Made by a program: the position numbers and the translations under genes. Of a stretch of 64,000 nt of DNA, positions 8,343 through 17,231 are shown piece after piece (the stretch's first letter is position 1; each line of letters begins with the position of its first letter). This DNA is from Bacillota bacterium. Lineage in GTDB: Bacteria > Bacillota > Bacilli > Alicyclobacillales > SLC66. The notes beneath the pieces were generated by a model. The model saw nothing but the letters and a program-made list of their open reading frames with translations. It was not told the origin of the DNA and did not search any database. The stretch spans positions 32,909 through 96,908 of the forward strand of contig JAKACV010000005.1 in NCBI GenBank assembly GCA_021821085.1, in the 5' to 3' direction.

Positions 8343-9980
8343 TTACGAGTGAACTAATCGTGCGAGTAATGAACCTACCATCGGCATGCGCAGTAATTCT
8401 TCTTGATCCACCGCGCGTAAGAGGACTGCCATTACAATATAGATGGGCCCGCCTAAGGCAAGACTTGCAAGCACCGCACCCAAGGCAAGCAAACGTGAAG
8501 TATGAAAGACAGGCATCCAGGTTGTCATGATTTCATAGAGGCGCAAGATTCCATAGGAAAATAAACCCAATACTCCTGTAGCAATCCATGTACGCCATGT
8601 TAAGCGCAAAAAGTAAACAGGTAAGCCTGTGGTGCGACGAAGAGCAGACATGTTTAGCAAGGAGGAGATGAAGTAGCCGAGAATACCTGCAACGGCAGCC
8701 CCATCAATCCCGAAAAATGGGACAAGCAGCAGATTGAATCCAAGTTTAATCAAAAGTCCCACACCCATATGCCATACGGGTGTATAAAAGCGATCGTATC
8801 CTTGTAGGATATAGGTTGAAACTAATTCGATCGCGCTAAAAATACTCATCACACCGGCAAGCGCGATTGCGTCTGTGCCGGTTGTGCTTTTAAAGAGCGC
8901 AAGATTGATCGGCAGTGCAAGTATGCTTAACATGACAGCGCCTGGTAGTGTAATAAAACCGGTCATGCGCAGAGTGAGCAGGAGACGGGTTTCTCCAAGT
9001 TCGCGATCGTTTCGCGCCATTGCCTCGGTAATCGCAGGCATTACGGAAGCTCCAATCGCGTTTGCAAACGACAATGGCAATTGAATCAGTTTTAAAGCCT
9101 CGCCGCTGTAAATCCCATATTGGACGGTGGCTGCAACAATGCTGAGTCCACTTCCTATCAGTTCACGCGGAACGGTCCAGGCATCTACTTGCTGTGATAG
9201 AGGAAGTACAAGAGTCCCCATCGCGATCGGAAGTGAATAGAGGAACAGCCGCCATAAAATTGACCGTGCAGGGAGTTTGGGGATTGGTGCACTGCGTGTT
9301 TTGCGCAGGCTCTCGCGGCGCGTTTTGATAACCGCTTTGCGTAAAACAACAAATGCCGGAACTGCGCCTGCCACAGCGCCAAAGGTGGCGATGGCCGCGG
9401 TGACTCTCGGTCCATATCCTAGTTGAATGACGATGAATGCGCCTGCTAAGATAAATATAACACGGACAATTTGTTCTACTACCTGTGATGTGCCAGAAGG
9501 CTGCAAGCGTAAATAACCTTGTAAATATCCACGCATGGCGCTCATGAGCGGGAGTAAAAGAAGAGCGGGAGCCAAGGCGCGAATAGCAGGTAATGCATCA
9601 TGCTGTAATGATTGTTGCTGATGTGGAATGGTGAATCGGAGGTAGACAGGTCCTAGAAACCACATCATTAGAAATGAAATAAGTCCAAATATAAGCATGG
9701 CTCGACCGACAATGCGCAAGGTTGCTGTGGCCTCTCGGTGGCGGCCTCGTGCAGATAAATCGCTAATTGACTTGGAAAGGGCAAGCGGAAACCCAGCAGT
9801 CGATAACGTCAGCATGACGGTATAGAGCGGATAGGCCAAATAGTAGAGGCCGTAGGCATAACCGCCAATCATATTTTGAAGTGGAATGATAAAAAGTAGT
9901 CCGAGAATTTTTGAAATAAAGACGGCGCTAACCATTGATGAGGCTCCACGCCCAAAACGCCCCTGCGATTCTGAAGGCAA
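8343..9980 (-). CDS. polysaccharide biosynthesis / MurJ-SpoVB family flippase
   Basis: A 545-aa integral membrane protein with about 14 hydrophobic segments and the family signatures STAGFPLALSK and MRGYLQGY. Members of this MOP-superfamily branch flip lipid-linked sugars: MurJ/YtgP handles lipid II, and SpoVB acts in spore cortex synthesis. A second member, more SpoVB-like by context, lies at 39470. The start is TTG at 9980, preceded on the minus strand by AGGAAGG running into eight consecutive G. That homopolymer lies in the ribosome-binding region, so slippage could change translation. It is transcribed against the neighbouring bofA and gin genes, unlike the conserved B. subtilis layout. 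Confidence 0.88.
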   Translation of the reverse strand: MPSESQGRFGRGASSMVSAVFISKILGLLFIIPLQNMIGGYAYGLYYLAYPLYTVMLTLSTAGFPLALSKSISDLSARGRHREATATLRIVGRAMLIFGLISFLMMWFLGPVYLRFTIPHQQQSLQHDALPAIRALAPALLLLPLMSAMRGYLQGYLRLQPSGTSQVVEQIVRVIFILAGAFIVIQLGYGPRVTAAIATFGAVAGAVPAFVVLRKAVIKTRRESLRKTRSAPIPKLPARSILWRLFLYSLPIAMGTLVLPLSQQVDAWTVPRELIGSGLSIVAATVQYGIYSGEALKLIQLPLSFANAIGASVMPAITEAMARNDRELGETRLLLTLRMTGFITLPGAVMLSILALPINLALFKSTTGTDAIALAGVMSIFSAIELVSTYILQGYDRFYTPVWHMGVGLLIKLGFNLLLVPFFGIDGAAVAGILGYFISSLLNMSALRRTTGLPVYFLRLTWRTWIATGVLGLFSYGILRLYEIMTTWMPVFHTSRLLALGAVLASLALGGPIYIVMAVLLRAVDQEELLRMPMVGSLLARLVHS

Positions 9981-10163
9981 AACACGGCCCCCCCCTTCCT
10001 AAGTCCGCATGCACACTGCAGGTAGTATAGCATATGAAGGAAACATTCGACGTGCTGTCGCATACCTTGGCTTCACATGTGAAAGCGAAATAGGACTCTC
10101 TCGTATAAAGGCAACCATCGAGAGGTATACTGATTGCTAGGATTGAATAACCAGGGGACAGTG

Positions 10164-10388
10164 ATGAATATGGAGATGAATCGTTCAGTTTGCATGATAT
10201 GTGAGCGGGAGTGCACAGAAGGAATTCACATCTTGTCGCAATTTATTTGTACAGACTGTGAACAAGACATTTGTCGTACCAATGTTGACGATGACCTCTA
10301 CGACTACTTTGTTGCTAGATTGCGTGCGTTGTGGGGAGAAATGGTCCGTCTCGATACCGAACGTTCAAATGGATCTACTTTATCTTAA
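10164..10388 (+). CDS. csfB: anti-sigmaG factor Gin (CsfB)
   Basis: A 74-aa protein with two CxxC pairs (CMIC at the N terminus and CTDC about 20 residues later) forming a small zinc module, the hallmark of Gin. In B. subtilis Gin binds sigmaG and sigmaE to block inappropriate activity. It lies between bofA and speA as expected. The frame opens at a TTG at 10134, but GGGGAC before ATG 10164 supports the shorter form. I found no convincing SigF promoter, although a GTATA lies at 10103. Confidence 0.82.
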   Translation: MNMEMNRSVCMICERECTEGIHILSQFICTDCEQDICRTNVDDDLYDYFVARLRALWGEMVRLDTERSNGSTLS

Positions 10389-10391
10389 ATG

Positions 10392-10429
10392 TTAGATTAC
10401 AATAGAATAGTTAGATTACAATAGAATAG
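10392..10429 (+). repeat. 19-bp tandem duplication
   Basis: The unit TTAGATTACAATAGAATAG occurs twice without a gap (10392-10410 and 10411-10429), followed by partial AATAG units. It lies between csfB and speA and alters the spacing upstream of speA. Confidence 0.85.
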
Positions 10430-10486
10430 AATAGAGTAGAAGGATTCTGCGGTTCCATCGCGAAATTGTATCTAAGGTGAGATAGA

Positions 10487-11959
10487 ATGATCGAACAAAA
10501 GGCCATGCCCTTGGTGGAGGCAGTTCATGCGCATCAAGCGCGTGAACGCGTATCGCTTCATGTACCAGGGCATAAGGCAGGACAAGGACTTGCGCAAGAG
10601 CTGGCTGCGTATGCACGCCATATGGGACGATTGGATGTCACAGAGTTGCCTGGAGTAGATGATTTACATCATCCGACAGGACCCATTCTTGTCGCACAGA
10701 GGTTAGCCGCCGCCGCTTTTGGGGCAGACGAAACATACTTTCTCGTCGGAGGGAGTACAGTTGGCAATCTTGCCGCGATTTTAACTGCGATTCGACCAGG
10801 TGATCTCGTTGTGGTCGCTCGCAATGCGCATCAGTCTGTATGGTCTGGACTTGAATTGGCAGGGGCGCAGATCGTGCCAATTTTCCCTGAAATGGATTCA
10901 GGGATAGCTGGTCCTGTGACACTCGCAACGGTCGAACAGGCCTTACGCAAGTTTCCAACCTGTAAAGCACTGATTATTACCAGTCCCACGTATTTTGGCA
11001 CAGCTTCAGAGTTAGCTCCGATCGTGCAACTTGCTCATGCAAAGAACCTCGTAGTGATTGTCGATGAAGCGCATGGAGCCCATCTCGCCTTTCATGCTGA
11101 ACTTCCGAAATCAGCCGTGCATGTAGGCGCGGATTTGATCGTTCATAGCACGCACAAGATGCTTGGCGCCTTTACGCAGACAGCACTGCTCCACGTAAAT
11201 GGCTCGCAGGTAGATCGTAGCGCATTGCGAAAATGGTTGCGAATCTTACAGTCGAGTTCACCTTCTTATCTTCTGCTTGCATCGGTCGATAGTGCACGTC
11301 AGCAGATGGCGACAGAAGGAGAGCAACTCCTCTCTTGGACGATGACAGCCCTACAAAGCGCGCGCGAGCGTTTGGCAAAGCGTCTTCCAGGCTTGATTGT
11401 CGATCCAGTACGAAGAGAGCTTAACGATCCATTTAAATGGGTCCTTGATGCGCATCGCATTCATGTGACAGGGTTTGCGTTGGAGCATTTGTTGCGAGAG
11501 CGTTTTGGTATCTATGCGGAGCTGGCAACTGCTCGACACGTGTTGTTCGTATGGACGTATGCATCGTCGCAACGCGACATGGATTTAGTCGTTGAGGCAT
11601 TATGTGAGGTTGAAAAGGATCTTCCCAAAGCTGATTATCCTATTCTAAACATCATGCAGAGTCGCGAGGTAGCAGAACATCCGATTGCTCTGCACAATCT
11701 TGCACAGCGCTTTCCAAGGGAAGTTGAAGGCCCATTGCGCGACGCGATTGGGCATGTGGTCACGGAGGCGCTTACCCCATACCCGCCGGGCATCCCGTAT
11801 GTATTGCGGGGAGAAGTTTTAACGGTAGAGACGGCACAACTTTTACTGGAATTTTATACAGCAGAGCAAAGAATTGATGGCTTGCTAGATCGCAGTGAAC
11901 CATGTGTTCGCTACTTTGTAGAAGCGGCAGAACAGAAAGGAGGAGAGGCTGTATCCTGA
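10487..11959 (+). CDS. speA: Orn/Lys/Arg decarboxylase family protein
   Basis: A 490-aa PLP enzyme of fold type I. The PLP lysine is in HSTHKML, and the substrate-side motif HVPGHK is near the N terminus. The family decarboxylates arginine, lysine or ornithine to polyamine precursors. The nearest positional match is YaaO/SpeA upstream of tmk in B. subtilis. Substrate cannot be read from the sequence. No N-terminal wing domain is present, which fits the short Gram-positive form. Its TGA overlaps the probable start of tmk. Confidence 0.88.
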   Translation: MIEQKAMPLVEAVHAHQARERVSLHVPGHKAGQGLAQELAAYARHMGRLDVTELPGVDDLHHPTGPILVAQRLAAAAFGADETYFLVGGSTVGNLAAILTAIRPGDLVVVARNAHQSVWSGLELAGAQIVPIFPEMDSGIAGPVTLATVEQALRKFPTCKALIITSPTYFGTASELAPIVQLAHAKNLVVIVDEAHGAHLAFHAELPKSAVHVGADLIVHSTHKMLGAFTQTALLHVNGSQVDRSALRKWLRILQSSSPSYLLLASVDSARQQMATEGEQLLSWTMTALQSARERLAKRLPGLIVDPVRRELNDPFKWVLDAHRIHVTGFALEHLLRERFGIYAELATARHVLFVWTYASSQRDMDLVVEALCEVEKDLPKADYPILNIMQSREVAEHPIALHNLAQRFPREVEGPLRDAIGHVVTEALTPYPPGIPYVLRGEVLTVETAQLLLEFYTAEQRIDGLLDRSEPCVRYFVEAAEQKGGEAVS

Positions 11960-12618
11960 ATCGGGGTGTATTGATCACGTTTGAAGGGATTGACGGATCA
12001 GGGAAGAGCACGCAGGTTGATCGACTCTGTGCACGCCTTGCAGCGAATTCGTACTCATTTGTTCGCACACGTGAGCCTGGAGGCACGCCAGTGGGGGATG
12101 CCATTCGCAGTGTATTGTTAGATCCAAATTCAGTGATGTCACCTGTCACAGAGACATTTTTATATGCGGCAGCTCGCGCGGAGCATGTGAAACGAATTAT
12201 CCTCCCGGCGTTAGAAAGTGGTAAAATTGTTGTGTGTGATCGATTCGTTGATGCGAGTATTGCGTATCAAGGTTATGGAATGGCTTCTGCTGATATGACA
12301 CCAGAGGTGGTACGCGAGATAAACGCACACGCGTTACAAGGGGTATCGCCTGATTTGACGATGATAGTAGATGTCCCAGAGGAAGTGGCAGAACAGCGAT
12401 TGATGGAACGTAGCGTGCACAGTGGTAAGGATCGAATTGAACAACGGGGTTCCCAGTTTTTTCAACGCGTTCGTGCAGGGTTACGACATATATATGAACA
12501 AGAGCAGCACCGAATGAAGTGGATTGATGCGACAGAGTCACCAGAAGTCGTTGAACAAACAATTTGGCGCTTAGTCTCTCAATTGATAAATGGAGTGGAG
12601 GGCTCTCCATGCAATTGA
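11956..12618 (+). CDS. tmk: thymidylate kinase
   Basis: Tmk phosphorylates dTMP to dTDP. The P-loop FEGIDGSGKST is followed by the DR motif CDRFVDAS and a lid region. The frame is open from an ATG at 11902 inside speA, but that would add 18 unconserved residues. Homologs usually start two to six residues before ITFEG. Here that region offers CTG at 11956, forming CTGA with the speA stop behind AAAGGAGGAGAGG, or TTG at 11971. I favour CTG, giving 220 aa, with TTG as the alternative. Confidence 0.92.
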   Translation: MNRGVLITFEGIDGSGKSTQVDRLCARLAANSYSFVRTREPGGTPVGDAIRSVLLDPNSVMSPVTETFLYAAARAEHVKRIILPALESGKIVVCDRFVDASIAYQGYGMASADMTPEVVREINAHALQGVSPDLTMIVDVPEEVAEQRLMERSVHSGKDRIEQRGSQFFQRVRAGLRHIYEQEQHRMKWIDATESPEVVEQTIWRLVSQLINGVEGSPCN

Positions 12619-12938
12619 TCTTTGCGGTGGTTCAAGATAAAGATGTGGCTCGTCTTTCGGAACGACTGGTCAAGGCCGGAATGCGCGCGACGAAGTTGGC
12701 CTCAACCGGCGGCTTTCTGCGTGCAGGCAATACAACGTTTATGATTGGAGTCGATGACTCTCGCGTAGAGGAGACCCTTTCGCATATTAAGCAAAGTTGT
12801 CGTTCGCGAGATCAGCTCGTAACGCCGCTTACTCCGCTTGGCAATCAGGTGGAGTCATTTGTATCTTATCCGGTATCTGTTCAAGTAGGTGGAGCGACCG
12901 TTTTTATTGTGCAGGTTGATCGTTTTGAACAGTTTTGA
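12609..12938 (+). CDS. darA: cyclic-di-AMP receptor, PII-like
   Basis: A 109-aa PII-like protein (YaaQ/DarA). The N terminus MQLIFAVVQDKD and the T-loop region KLASTGGFLRAGNTTF match the family, which binds cyclic di-AMP as a trimer. Downstream partners are not fully known. ATG 12609 overlaps the end of tmk by 10 bases with GGAGGG in front. The conserved tmk-darA-yaaR-holB order is kept. Confidence 0.93.
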   Translation: MQLIFAVVQDKDVARLSERLVKAGMRATKLASTGGFLRAGNTTFMIGVDDSRVEETLSHIKQSCRSRDQLVTPLTPLGNQVESFVSYPVSVQVGGATVFIVQVDRFEQF

Positions 12939-12959
12939 CGATGTGCGGGGGCGTTTTGC

Positions 12960-13406
12960 GTGAAAATAAAAATGGAACGATCTACTGTGCTTGGTCCCGA
13001 ACATGCTCCAACGATAATGGGTGGAGCACAAAAAGACTCGTCGGATTTTCAGGCCCAGTTGGTCGCCTCGCAACAGGCTCAGCAAGGACAAGAATGGGAT
13101 CGATTAATAGAAGTGGTATCTCGACTTGGCGATAGGCTTGTTCAACATCCCTCTGTAGATGCTGCGCAAGCCTATCGTGATGCGGTCATGGAACTTGTAC
13201 AACGTGCAGTTTATGGTGGATTGGCTGTTCAACAATTGTCTGCGCAAGGGCATATGGGCAAGCAAAAGATCTTTATGCAGATACAGCAAATTGATCAGTA
13301 TTTTGTGGGAATGATGCATCAGGTGATGCATCATCAACAAGAACCGATGGATTTACTGAAAATTGTTGGGGAAATAAAGGGGCTACTGATTAGTCTTCAT
13401 TTGTAG
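12960..13406 (+). CDS. yaaR: YaaR family protein (DUF327)
   Basis: A 148-aa mainly helical protein of the YaaR family, recognised from position between darA and holB and from the C-terminal segment with QQIDQYF and ending KGLLISLHL. No catalytic motif or membrane segment is seen and no function is established for the family. It starts with GTG at 12960 after GGGGGCG. Confidence 0.8.
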   Translation: MKIKMERSTVLGPEHAPTIMGGAQKDSSDFQAQLVASQQAQQGQEWDRLIEVVSRLGDRLVQHPSVDAAQAYRDAVMELVQRAVYGGLAVQQLSAQGHMGKQKIFMQIQQIDQYFVGMMHQVMHHQQEPMDLLKIVGEIKGLLISLHL

Positions 13407-13420
13407 GAATGAGGCATTGG

Positions 13421-14368
13421 ATGATGAACAAACATGAAATGGCTATTCGAATGGGGAAGCTGTATGACATCCATCGATTAGGACACGCCTATCTGTTACT
13501 TGGCGAACATCCGTCGTTTCTTGTAGAGACTGTACAGTTGATTACTGAGGTACTTTTTTGCAAAAAAGCGCTTGTACACGGAGAGGCCTGTCATCAATGC
13601 GACGAGTGTATTCGGATAGCTTCAGGAAACCATCTTGGAATCTCGTGGCTAAAACCAGATGGCGCCTCTCTGAAGATTGCACAGATGCGTGCAGCATGGT
13701 CTGCAGATACGCGCAAGGAAAATGGTGTAAAATTACGCGTGATTGTTGTTGAAGATGCCCACAAATTAACGCCTGAAGCTACGAATGCAATTTTAAAATG
13801 GGTTGAAGAACCGGGAGAAAATCGCCTATTTCTTTTTTTAACGATATCTTTGTCCGCAATTTTACCTACGTTACGTTCGCGATGTGCTATTTTGCGAATG
13901 GATCATCGGGGGATGGAAACGCCACAGGAGGCTCGTGACCCACTTCTCTCACTTTGGGAAGAGGTGGACAAAGAGACTGATGACGAAAAGAACATGCTGA
14001 AGTTTGCTGACACAGTGGCTCTAGTGCTAAAATTGGGACAATCTATAGCCAAACAAGATCCTCATGCGTGGCATTTCATTGCTGAAAGATTCGCGAAAAT
14101 GAATTACTCGACAGCACAGGCGAATGTGATTGTCGATCTGTTTAGTGCCTATTTTCGCGATCTCATAGCTGTAGCCTGTTCACTGCCAGTCTCCTATTAC
14201 ACCGCTCATAGTGAGCAGTTGCAGAAAGTGGCGCAGGCGAGCCAAGTGGATCGATATGCGCGGATTGCTTTAGAGATGAGCACCCTGCGTAGACGATTAG
14301 CAAGTCACGTCCAGATAGTGACCGCTTTGGAAGCAGTATTTATTCGGGTTCAAAGGGAACCGGCGTGA
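13421..14368 (+). CDS. holB: DNA polymerase III subunit delta'
   Basis: The clamp-loader delta' subunit. It has the zinc module CHQC-DEC and the SRC motif (TLRSRCAILR) of clamp-loader AAA+ folds, while the Walker A position reads LLLGEHPSF and lacks the GKT lysine, as expected for the non-ATPase delta'. It works with dnaX. An ATG at 13409 lies directly on the AGGA sequence; GAGG at 13411 places the start at 13421 or 13424. In B. subtilis ricT (yaaT) follows holB, but here yabA comes next with no room for it. Confidence 0.9.
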   Translation: MMNKHEMAIRMGKLYDIHRLGHAYLLLGEHPSFLVETVQLITEVLFCKKALVHGEACHQCDECIRIASGNHLGISWLKPDGASLKIAQMRAAWSADTRKENGVKLRVIVVEDAHKLTPEATNAILKWVEEPGENRLFLFLTISLSAILPTLRSRCAILRMDHRGMETPQEARDPLLSLWEEVDKETDDEKNMLKFADTVALVLKLGQSIAKQDPHAWHFIAERFAKMNYSTAQANVIVDLFSAYFRDLIAVACSLPVSYYTAHSEQLQKVAQASQVDRYARIALEMSTLRRRLASHVQIVTALEAVFIRVQREPA

Positions 14369-14393
14369 CGCTTGTGAGTGGGGGAGTGAGCTC

Positions 14394-14708
14394 ATGATCG
14401 ATAAACAGGCGATGTTGCGGCAGATTGAGCAACTGCAAGATCGAATCGGGGAGTTCTATCAGGAACTTGGAGAATTAAAGCTGTTAGTTAGCGATTTGAT
14501 GGAAGAAAACGGGCAACTGGCCCTGGAGAATGTAAACCTGCGAGAGCGGGCCAGACTTTATGCAGAAGAGAAGACACCGGTGCATGGAGAAGCGGCTCGG
14601 TATCTAGGACAATTGTATGAAGATGGATTTCACATTTGTAACGTCAATTATGGAAGTCTACGCAAGGGAGAATGTCTGTTTTGCCTACAAAGTTTACAGC
14701 GCGTTTGA
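14394..14708 (+). CDS. yabA: initiation-control protein YabA
   Basis: A 104-aa protein with an N-terminal coiled coil (about residues 1-55) and a C-terminal zinc module with HICN and CLFC. YabA binds DnaA and DnaN and limits re-initiation of replication. It follows holB directly. The start ATG is preceded by GGGGGAGTGAG. Length is close to the 119 aa of B. subtilis. Confidence 0.92.
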   Translation: MIDKQAMLRQIEQLQDRIGEFYQELGELKLLVSDLMEENGQLALENVNLRERARLYAEEKTPVHGEAARYLGQLYEDGFHICNVNYGSLRKGECLFCLQSLQRV

Positions 14709-14739
14709 TGTGCTATTTTGCGACGAGGGTTGGGCTGTG

Positions 14740-15624
14740 ATGAGTAGAGAGAATGATGTCGATTCTGGCACCTTGTATCTTGTCCCGACTCCAATTGGCA
14801 ATCTAGAAGATATTACACTTCGCGCATTGCGCATATTGCAAGAAGTGGACTTTATCGCTGCAGAAGATACGCGCCACTCCAGAAAGTTACTTACACATTT
14901 TTCTATTCATCCCAAAAAGCTGTTTTCGTATCATGAACATAATGTGCGAACGGCCGGAGAGACCATTGTAGAGCTTCTACGAATGGGGCATTCAGGAGCG
15001 CTCATTTCCGATGCGGGGATGCCTGGTATTTCTGATCCTGGATTTGATCTCATCACACAGATGATTGAGGCAAAATTGCCTTATGTTGTTTTGCCAGGTC
15101 CAAGTGCGGTGATTACAGCTATAGTAGGTTCAGGGTTATCTACAGCACGTTTTTCTTTTCACGGCTTTTTACCACGTGACCGAAAGAATCGACGCGAGAC
15201 TATCGAGCGACTAGTCAGTCGTAAGGAGACGTTGGTTTTTTACGAAGCGCCACATCGTATAGAGAAATTGCTCGAAGATTTATATGAAGGATTTGGCGAC
15301 TGCCCGGTCGTGATTGCGAAAGAGTTGACAAAACGTCATGAACAGTATGTGCGAGGGCGTTTATCTGAACATGAACACCTGCTCCCTGAAGAGCTGAGAA
15401 GGGGAGAGATGGTTGTTCTGGTCGACGTCGATTCGCAGTGGAGCAATCGATTTCCTGTAGGACAAGATCATATTGTTGGTAGATTGCAGTTATCCATTGT
15501 GGATCATGTGAGTGAGTTGATGGCGGAAGGTTTATCGAAGAAGGACGCCATGCGGGAAGTGGCAAAAGCCCGCAGCATATCGCGACGGGACGTTTACCAG
15601 ATGATATTGGAAGATAAGGCGTGA
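14740..15624 (+). CDS. rsmI: 16S rRNA (cytidine(1402)-2'-O)-methyltransferase
   Basis: RsmI methylates the 2'-O of C1402 in 16S rRNA with SAM. The tetrapyrrole-methylase-type fold is plain: TLYLVPTPIGNLEDIT at the N terminus, then AAEDTRHS, the loop SDAGMPGISDPG and a LPGPSAV motif. The open frame extends back into yabA, but GAGGG at 14725 supports ATG 14740, giving 294 aa. The B. subtilis genes between yabA and rsmI (trmN-like yabB and yazA) are absent here. Confidence 0.95.
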   Translation: MSRENDVDSGTLYLVPTPIGNLEDITLRALRILQEVDFIAAEDTRHSRKLLTHFSIHPKKLFSYHEHNVRTAGETIVELLRMGHSGALISDAGMPGISDPGFDLITQMIEAKLPYVVLPGPSAVITAIVGSGLSTARFSFHGFLPRDRKNRRETIERLVSRKETLVFYEAPHRIEKLLEDLYEGFGDCPVVIAKELTKRHEQYVRGRLSEHEHLLPEELRRGEMVVLVDVDSQWSNRFPVGQDHIVGRLQLSIVDHVSELMAEGLSKKDAMREVAKARSISRRDVYQMILEDKA

Positions 15625-15647
15625 ATGTGTAAGAGTGTCGGATATCC

Positions 15648-15899
15648 TTATTGGTGTTGTTGTCCCATTTCTGCAATGCAACTTGGGCAAATATTTTTAC
15701 CTTTGAAGTGAATGATTTGATCAGCTTGACCACAGAAGATGCAGGCTGGCTCGTATTTTTTCAAAACAATACGATCCCCATCTACATAGATTTCTAGGGC
15801 GTCTTTTTCTCCAATACCTAAGGTGCGGCGCAGTTCAATCGGAATGACGACACGCCCTAATTCGTCGACCTTGCGCACAATGCCTGTGGATTTCATCAT
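15648..15899 (-). CDS. abrB: transition-state regulator AbrB
   Basis: The first 50 residues are an almost exact AbrB DNA-binding swapped-hairpin domain (KSTGIVRKVDELGRVVIP). AbrB represses post-exponential genes and is itself repressed by Spo0A. The C-terminal part carries two CxxC pairs (CIFC and CPSC), a possible zinc ribbon in place of the B. subtilis dimerisation tail; this type occurs in several non-Bacillus genera. The minus-strand start is ATG at 15899, behind AGGAGG. The frame extends to 15950 but that stretch is unconserved. Convergent with rsmI. Confidence 0.93.
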   Translation of the reverse strand: MMKSTGIVRKVDELGRVVIPIELRRTLGIGEKDALEIYVDGDRIVLKKYEPACIFCGQADQIIHFKGKNICPSCIAEMGQQHQ

Positions 15900-16114
15900 C
15901 GTGAGTTTTCCTCCTCGTATCACATAAGTAAATGAAGTGAGAGTTAGCACACTCTACAAACGCTGCAAAAATTCACAACCTTGCGGGAATTATTAAGTTT
16001 TACCCACTTATTTACTAGTGAAAGTCTACCACTTCGTCCATAGAGATGCAATAGTTTTTTTACTAATTTGAGCTAAACATGAATTGTTGGATGGAACTCA
16101 CCTGCTTGCTTCGG

Positions 16115-16122
16115 CATACAAT
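16115..16122 (+). promoter_or_regulatory. candidate SigE -10 element of sigK
   Basis: CATACAAT matches the SigE -10 consensus and lies 37 bases before the sigK start. The -35 region is not a clear match. In B. subtilis sigK is transcribed by SigE with SpoIIID. Confidence 0.45.
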
Positions 16123-16158
16123 GGTTCGATGCCGCCAGGATAGCAGGAGGGACATGGA

Positions 16159-16896
16159 GTGCCAGAATTCATTTCACTCATCACCCTATGTGTAAAGGAA
16201 ACGGTGTCACTCGTTTCCTACGTGAAAAATCAGGCCTTTCCGCAACCGCTTAATGAACGTGAAGAAAAAGAATGCCTACAAAGGTTACAACAGGGGGATG
16301 AAGCGGCCTACAACCGCTTAATTGAACATAATTTACGGCTTGTAGCTTATATTGCAAAAAAGTTTCGAGATTCAGGTGTGGATGAAGATGATATGATTTC
16401 ACTTGGCACGATTGGTTTGATTAAGGCTGTGAAGAGTTTTCGACAAGATGCTGGAACAAAGTTTGCTACGTATGCCGCGCGGTGCATTGAAAATGAGATG
16501 CTCATGCATTTACGTTCGCGAAAAAAGTCGAGTCGCGATATTTCAATGGATGAATCCATTGGTACGGACAAAGAGGGCAATGATCTGACGTTGCGTGATG
16601 TCCTTGGTTCCGATTCAGATGAACTGGAGCAATTTGTCGGCGAACGATTAGAAGAAGAACGGTTGCGATCGTTTTTACCTATTTTAGATGCACGCGAACG
16701 TAAGGTCGTTTGTCTACGCTATGGATTGATCGACGGCATAGAGTGGACGCAAAACCAAATTGCAGAACAGATGGGCATCTCTCGATCTTATGTGTCGCGA
16801 ATTGAGGCTCGGGCATTAACGAAATTGCAGCATGCACTCTATCCTCGACCTAAACGTGTTCCACAATCGTTTCGAACGACACGTCAGCCTCGTTAA
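16159..16896 (+). CDS. sigK: RNA polymerase sporulation sigma factor SigmaK
   Basis: A 245-aa sigma-70-type factor. After a hydrophobic pro-sequence of about 20 residues comes LVSYVKN-AFPQPL, the SigK signature at the cleavage region. Region 2 follows (LIEHNLRLVAYIAKKF, DMISLGTIGLIKA, ATYAARCIENE) and region 4 has ISRSYVSRIEARALTK. SigK drives late mother-cell genes after SpoIVFB removes the pro-sequence, which BofA restrains. The gene is one uninterrupted frame, so no skin-type rearrangement is needed. Start is GTG at 16159 with GGAGG 8 bases upstream. It sits between abrB and metG, not its B. subtilis position. Confidence 0.95.
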   Translation: MPEFISLITLCVKETVSLVSYVKNQAFPQPLNEREEKECLQRLQQGDEAAYNRLIEHNLRLVAYIAKKFRDSGVDEDDMISLGTIGLIKAVKSFRQDAGTKFATYAARCIENEMLMHLRSRKKSSRDISMDESIGTDKEGNDLTLRDVLGSDSDELEQFVGERLEEERLRSFLPILDARERKVVCLRYGLIDGIEWTQNQIAEQMGISRSYVSRIEARALTKLQHALYPRPKRVPQSFRTTRQPR

Positions 16897-17231
16897 AACG
16901 GGTTCGAAGATGGGGATTCGTTTATGGGTGTGGATTCCATTTAAGGATTGAGTTTCCATTTTCCCAGAGGGATTCACCCTATGATCTTTTTTCGTAGTTC
17001 GCTGTTCGTTGAGCCCAGTGTGAGCGCGGGTTGTTTACCCTCGAAAAATAACTTTTCCCCATCCACTGGCGTATAAAGTCTTATAAAACAAGGCTGAATT
17101 TTCGTGAAGTCGTAGTTTGAGCAGGGGATCAATCAGTATGCGTGACCGCCAGAGGCACGAATTTGCTCAAAAAGGGTCTTTGAAAGGTTTCGTTTCTGAA
17201 AAAATGAGGACAGCGCAAAATGCTCCTATCA

